A stretch of 8,055 nt of DNA from positions 1 through 8,055 of the forward strand of contig DAOWNX010000028.1 of assembly GCA_030642335.1 (NCBI GenBank), read 5' to 3'. The notes under the pieces are model-generated. The model saw only the letters and a list, made by a program, of their open reading frames with translations. It searched no databases and was not told the origin of the DNA. The stretch comes from Caldisericota bacterium (lineage in GTDB: Bacteria > Caldisericota > Caldisericia > Caldisericales > Caldisericaceae). Shown piece by piece: positions 5,323-8,055 of the stretch (the first letter of the stretch is position 1; every line of letters begins with the position of its first letter). The position numbers were made by a program, and so were the translations under genes.

Positions 5323-6276
5323 ATGAAATCACAAGGAAATAAAGTAGTTAATTTTATCGAAAATAATGTCTCGTTATTTTTAATAATAAGCATACCTTTT
5401 GGATTGCTTTTTCCTTACTTTGCATTTCTCAAAAATTATATTACTTACCTCCTTATGCTGGTTTTATTCGTCACATTTTTAAAGATGGATATAATGGAGA
5501 TTGTACATCACATCAAAAGGCCCATGCTACTTCTCTATATTGAGGGTATGAGTCTAATTGCCGCTCCAATCATCGTTTATTTTATTCTTACATTACTCAA
5601 ATTCGATTATATCATAGTAGCGGCTCTTGTACTGCTAGCAGCAGCACCTGCAGGAGTAGCATCATCTGCAATGACTGACTTAACTTCCGGAGACACATCT
5701 TTAAATGTTGTTATAATCTTCGTAAGTCACTTAATAGCCCCATTTATCATTCCATTACTTTTCTTTGTCCTTTTTAGAAAATATATAAGACTTGACTATC
5801 TTAATGTATTCATCGCTATGGCTAAGCTCATTTTAATTCCACTAGCAGCTGCTCTACTCTCGAAACAATTTTTCAAAGAGAAATTAAATTTCATAAAAGA
5901 AAGAAGCAGTCTGTTAACCATAATACCCGTATTTCTTATTTCGCTAACAGTAATATCTATAAATGCACCGTTTATAAAATCCAATCCATTCCAGGTAATG
6001 AAATATTTGTTAATCGTATATCCTGAGTATTTTTTCTTTATGGTTTTTGGGTTTGTTATAGTTTTCTGGTTAAACCTGAAAGAAAAAATTGCCGTATCTA
6101 ACTCAAAAACATTTGTAAATGTATCCATTGCAATGGTTCTTGCATTTGAATTTCTTGACCCGAAAGCCGCTTTAATCGTTGCATTGGCACAACTACCATG
6201 GCCCACAATGCTTGTCCCCGTCAATATAATGTTAAAGTTTATCAGAAAGAAAACACTTGAAAATCAGTACTTGTAA
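5323..6276 (+). CDS. Bile acid:sodium symporter (BASS) family membrane protein
   Basis: The 317-residue protein is almost entirely hydrophobic, with about nine to ten membrane spans (roughly 15-33, 38-55, 68-90, 95-116, 128-150, 160-178, 197-214, 226-250, 262-277, 282-305). The segment AAAPAGVASSAMTDLTSGD (106-124), followed by SLNVVIIFVSHLIAPFIIPL, matches the BASS pattern in which a small-residue crossover stretch leads to a TxLxxGDxxLS motif and an APxxTP-like turn. Members use sodium to import organic anions such as bile acids, pantoate or pyruvate. The substrate here is unknown, and related ACR3-like exporters cannot be fully excluded. The upstream sequence AAATAAAATAACAAC has no SD, unlike the other genes whose starts are in the window. 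The start is set by the family-like N-terminus (FIENNVSLFLIISIPFGLLFP) and the promoter position. The gene converges on the PLP enzyme gene with a 10-base gap. Confidence 0.82.
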   Translation: MKSQGNKVVNFIENNVSLFLIISIPFGLLFPYFAFLKNYITYLLMLVLFVTFLKMDIMEIVHHIKRPMLLLYIEGMSLIAAPIIVYFILTLLKFDYIIVAALVLLAAAPAGVASSAMTDLTSGDTSLNVVIIFVSHLIAPFIIPLLFFVLFRKYIRLDYLNVFIAMAKLILIPLAAALLSKQFFKEKLNFIKERSSLLTIIPVFLISLTVISINAPFIKSNPFQVMKYLLIVYPEYFFFMVFGFVIVFWLNLKEKIAVSNSKTFVNVSIAMVLAFEFLDPKAALIVALAQLPWPTMLVPVNIMLKFIRKKTLENQYL

Positions 6277-6286
6277 TTACCTATTC

Positions 6287-7522
6287 TTATATCTTTTCCT
6301 TAAGTTTTATTAACTTCTCAGCAGCAAAGAGTGAAGCAAGCTTTGAGTGCTCGTAATAAATGCCACCTTGCAAATAAACTGCATACGGCTCCCTCATCGG
6401 TGCATCAGCTGATAATTCAATTGAAGAACCTTGTATAAATGTACCTGCTGCCATTAAAATATCATTTTCATAACCTGCAAGTGGCGATGGAAGAACTTCA
6501 GCGTCCCAATCTATTGGTGATACACCCTGGACAGCTTGTGCAAACGTAACAAGCTTTTCGGGAGATCCTAAAAGAATTCCCTGAACAATATCGCCCCGCT
6601 CTTCATTAAAAAGGGGTTTTACATCATATCCCAACTCTTTAAAAAACTTTGCGGCAAAAATTGCTCCTTTTAACGCATTGGACACAACAAGTGGAGCAAA
6701 AAAAACACCTTGAAGAAAAAGACGAGTAAGAGAAAGCATTGGTCCAATTTCCCTTCCTGTTCCCGGAGCAGTAAGCATTGCTTCAATCTTTTTGATATAT
6801 TTTTCTTTTCCAACAATGTAACCACCTGTTGGAGTAATTGCTCCACCCATATTTTTTATAAGAGACCCCACCACAATATCGGCACCTACTTCCGTTGGTT
6901 CCTTCTCATCAACAAATTCCCCGTAGCAATTGTCCACCACAATACAAATATTCGGGTTAATTGCTTTTGCCTTTTTTATCATCTCGCTAATCTCTCCGAT
7001 TGTGAGAGATTTTTTGTATGAGTATCCGCCCGAGCGTTGAATAACTCCTACGGTTGCTCTTTTTATTTTTTCTTCTTCAATATTTTTAGTCATATCTGTT
7101 TTATCAAACTTTATTCCATATTCTTTCAGAGAACCTGTCACTTTCCTCAATCCTATTATGGCTTCACCTGTTTCATAGGGATCCCCACTCAGGTAAAGAA
7201 GCATATCAGTGGGACGGAGCAGACCAAAAAACGAAACAGAAATTGCATGCGTGCCGGAAACAATTTGTGGCCTGACAAGTGCCGTTTCTGTATTAAAAAT
7301 TCTTTTATAGACTTCTTCTACTTTATCTCTACCAGGGTCGGAAAGTCCATATCCCGTTGTATCCCTGAAATGAAAAACAGAAATATGAGATTCCCTGAAC
7401 GCATCTAATACTTTATAAAAATTACTACTCTTTATCTTGTCTACTTTTTTGAACTCCTCTGAAAGCTCGCCTTCGCATCGCTCAGCAAGATTTATAAGTT
7501 ATTTCCTAATTTGAATACTCAT
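6287..7522 (-). CDS. Methionine gamma-lyase-like PLP enzyme (YnbB / aluminium-resistance family) with an in-frame TAA at codon 8
   Basis: The product belongs to the fold-type I PLP family annotated as methionine gamma-lyase-like or aluminium-resistance protein (YnbB in Bacillus). The true reaction is not established for most members. Visible signatures, counted from ATG 7522: FHFRDTTGYGLSDPGRD (50-66), VRPQIVSGTHAIS (83-95), VVDNCYGEF (195-203), the PLP lysine K223 in VVGSLIKNMGGA, and GTGREIGP. The reading frame is open from 7498 to 6287. In the same frame upstream, an ATG at 7522-7520 with AAAGGAG seven bases before it gives MSIQIRK, then TAA at 7501-7499, then LINLAERCEGELSEEF, which reads like the family N-terminus. 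A GAA-to-TAA change would explain this. Alternatives are sequencing error, readthrough, or a non-canonical start at 7495 (ATA). The next in-frame ATG, at 7204, would lose conserved sequence. The start overlaps the miaA-type gene. Confidence 0.85.
7499..7501 (-). other. In-frame TAA at codon 8 of the YnbB-type gene
   Basis: On the minus strand the codons after ATG 7522 are ATG AGT ATT CAA ATT AGG AAA TAA CTT ATA. The TAA is in the same frame as the 404 codons that follow. Family members usually have a charged residue near this point (a K-E-L-like run), so a single G-to-T change from GAA is the simplest origin. Confidence 0.8.
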
Positions 7523-8055
7523 ATAAAAACTCCTTTGCAAGTTTTTCTGCCTGTTCTTTTGCATCATTTAAATCTGCTGTATCAATCCAATGCACATTAT
7601 TTTCTTTTTTAAACCAGGTAATCTGTTTTTTGGCAAGATGTCTTGTCCTTTTTTTAATTTCTTCCTTAGCTTTTTTAAGAGAAATGGTTCCGTTAAGATA
7701 TTGCAAAACTTCCTTGTATCCAATTGCTTGCAAAGCTGTTTTTGACCAATTGTGGTAAATATCCATTAACCTTTGTACTTCTTCTACAAAACCCCTATTA
7801 AACATCTCTTCTACGCGCTTTTCAATATCCCGATAGAGAAGCTTCCTCTCTTTTGTTAACCCCATTTTTACTTTTAAAATATTAGTGATAATAATATTTT
7901 TACCCTCTGCTTTTGCAGCTGTTGATAAAGTCATATCATCTACCATTTTTTCAGCATTTTTATTATGATAGCTTGCAATTTGAGCGGCAATGGATTCAAT
8001 TGAATAAACTTCTTTTTCATTAGATTTTTGTGCGACAGATTTGTCATTATTGAAA
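7506..8055 (-). CDS. miaA: tRNA dimethylallyltransferase (MiaA) C-terminal part joined to non-MiaA N-terminal sequence (runs off the window)
   Basis: MiaA transfers a dimethylallyl group to A37 of tRNAs that read UNN codons. From about 7870 to 7509 the product is clearly MiaA C-terminus: VKMGLTKERKLLYRDIEKRV, then FVEEVQRL, ALQAIGYKEVLQYLNG, and the tRNA-binding run RTRHLAKKQITWFKKE followed by VHWID. The frame is open to the window edge, but the 61 residues before VKMGLT (ending AEGKNIIITNILK) do not match MiaA. The expected RxxRALEVYxxTGxxxS segment is absent in all three minus-strand frames here. I do not recognise the N-terminal piece, which contains NKNAEKMVDDMT. A gene fusion by deletion or an assembly chimera are both possible. 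The real start lies outside the window, and ATG 7946 has no good SD. The stop overlaps the next gene by 17 bases. Confidence 0.75.
   Translation of the reverse strand, partial: FNNDKSVAQKSNEKEVYSIESIAAQIASYHNKNAEKMVDDMTLSTAAKAEGKNIIITNILKVKMGLTKERKLLYRDIEKRVEEMFNRGFVEEVQRLMDIYHNWSKTALQAIGYKEVLQYLNGTISLKKAKEEIKKRTRHLAKKQITWFKKENNVHWIDTADLNDAKEQAEKLAKEFLYEYSN
7530..7536 (-). promoter_or_regulatory. Shine-Dalgarno site deciding the start of the YnbB-type gene
   Basis: AAAGGAG (7536-7530, minus strand) lies seven bases before ATG 7522-7520, ideal spacing, inside the last codons of the MiaA-type gene. It supports initiation at 7522 and so makes the TAA at codon 8 a real interruption rather than an upstream stop. 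The weaker AGGAAA at 7507-7502 precedes no standard start codon. Confidence 0.65.
7876..7900. repeat. AT-rich 9-bp perfect palindrome at the MiaA junction
   Basis: AAAATATTA (7876-7884) and TAATATTTT (7892-7900) form a perfect inverted repeat with a 7-base loop. It lies in coding sequence for KNIIITNIL, exactly where resemblance to MiaA stops. Palindromes promote template switching and deletion, so it is a plausible breakpoint, though AT-rich palindromes also occur by chance. Confidence 0.5.

Noticed and set aside
5796..6224. Minus-strand open frame of 142 codons opposite the symporter gene
   Set aside because: It is a shadow of a clear membrane protein, lacks an SD, and resembles no family I know.
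7202..7204. ATG at 7204 as the start of the PLP enzyme
   Set aside because: It would delete about 100 residues, including the conserved HFRDTTGYG and VRPQIVSGTHA segments that are intact upstream in the same frame.
7037..7408. Plus-strand open frame of 123 codons opposite the PLP gene
   Set aside because: It is antisense to conserved motifs of the YnbB-type protein, is rich in F, C and S as expected of a shadow frame, and has no SD.
7944..7946. ATG at 7946 as the true start of the MiaA-type gene
   Set aside because: The frame is open to the window edge, no good SD precedes this ATG, and a start there would still not supply the MiaA N-terminal domain.

Overview
The window is AT-rich bacterial DNA with short intergenic gaps, purine-rich Shine-Dalgarno sites (AAGGAGG, AGGAGG) and sigma-A-type promoters with 16-17 bp spacing. 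The gene content (rimP-nusA, pepT, and miaA next to a YnbB-type PLP enzyme) fits a Firmicutes-like or deep-branching AT-rich lineage. I cannot name the species from sequence alone. No CRISPR array, tRNA, rRNA, IS element or phage gene is visible.

Region by region. (1) 1-880, minus strand: the start of nusA, preceded by rimP with an ATGA overlap. The operon leader holds a hairpin followed by a U-tract. (2) 1056-2707, plus strand: a two-gene envelope operon, a DUF4349 membrane protein and a SIMPL/DUF541 exported protein, again coupled by ATGA. (3) 2708-3079: a 372-base gap with a 16-bp palindrome, a perfect TTGACA/TATAAT promoter, a locally GC-rich stretch that can fold into a long rod, and a second promoter close to the next gene. 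(4) 3080-3931, plus: a class I SAM-dependent methyltransferase, separated by a bidirectional terminator from (5) pepT, 4004-5233, minus. (6) 5323-6276, plus: a bile acid:sodium symporter (BASS) family membrane protein that looks leaderless. (7) 6287-8055, minus: a MiaA C-terminal segment followed by a methionine gamma-lyase-like (YnbB) PLP enzyme.

The most unusual points are in regions 3 and 7. The PLP enzyme gene has a well-placed SD and ATG but an in-frame TAA at codon 8, with about 400 intact codons after it. The upstream gene encodes a good MiaA C-terminus joined in frame to about 60 residues that do not look like MiaA, and an AT palindrome sits at the junction. Region 3 looks like a separate structured RNA or an interspersed element with its own consensus promoter. 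I see no complete new defence or mobile system here. The unusual features are an unassigned RNA candidate, possible gene damage or recoding, and local regulatory architecture.
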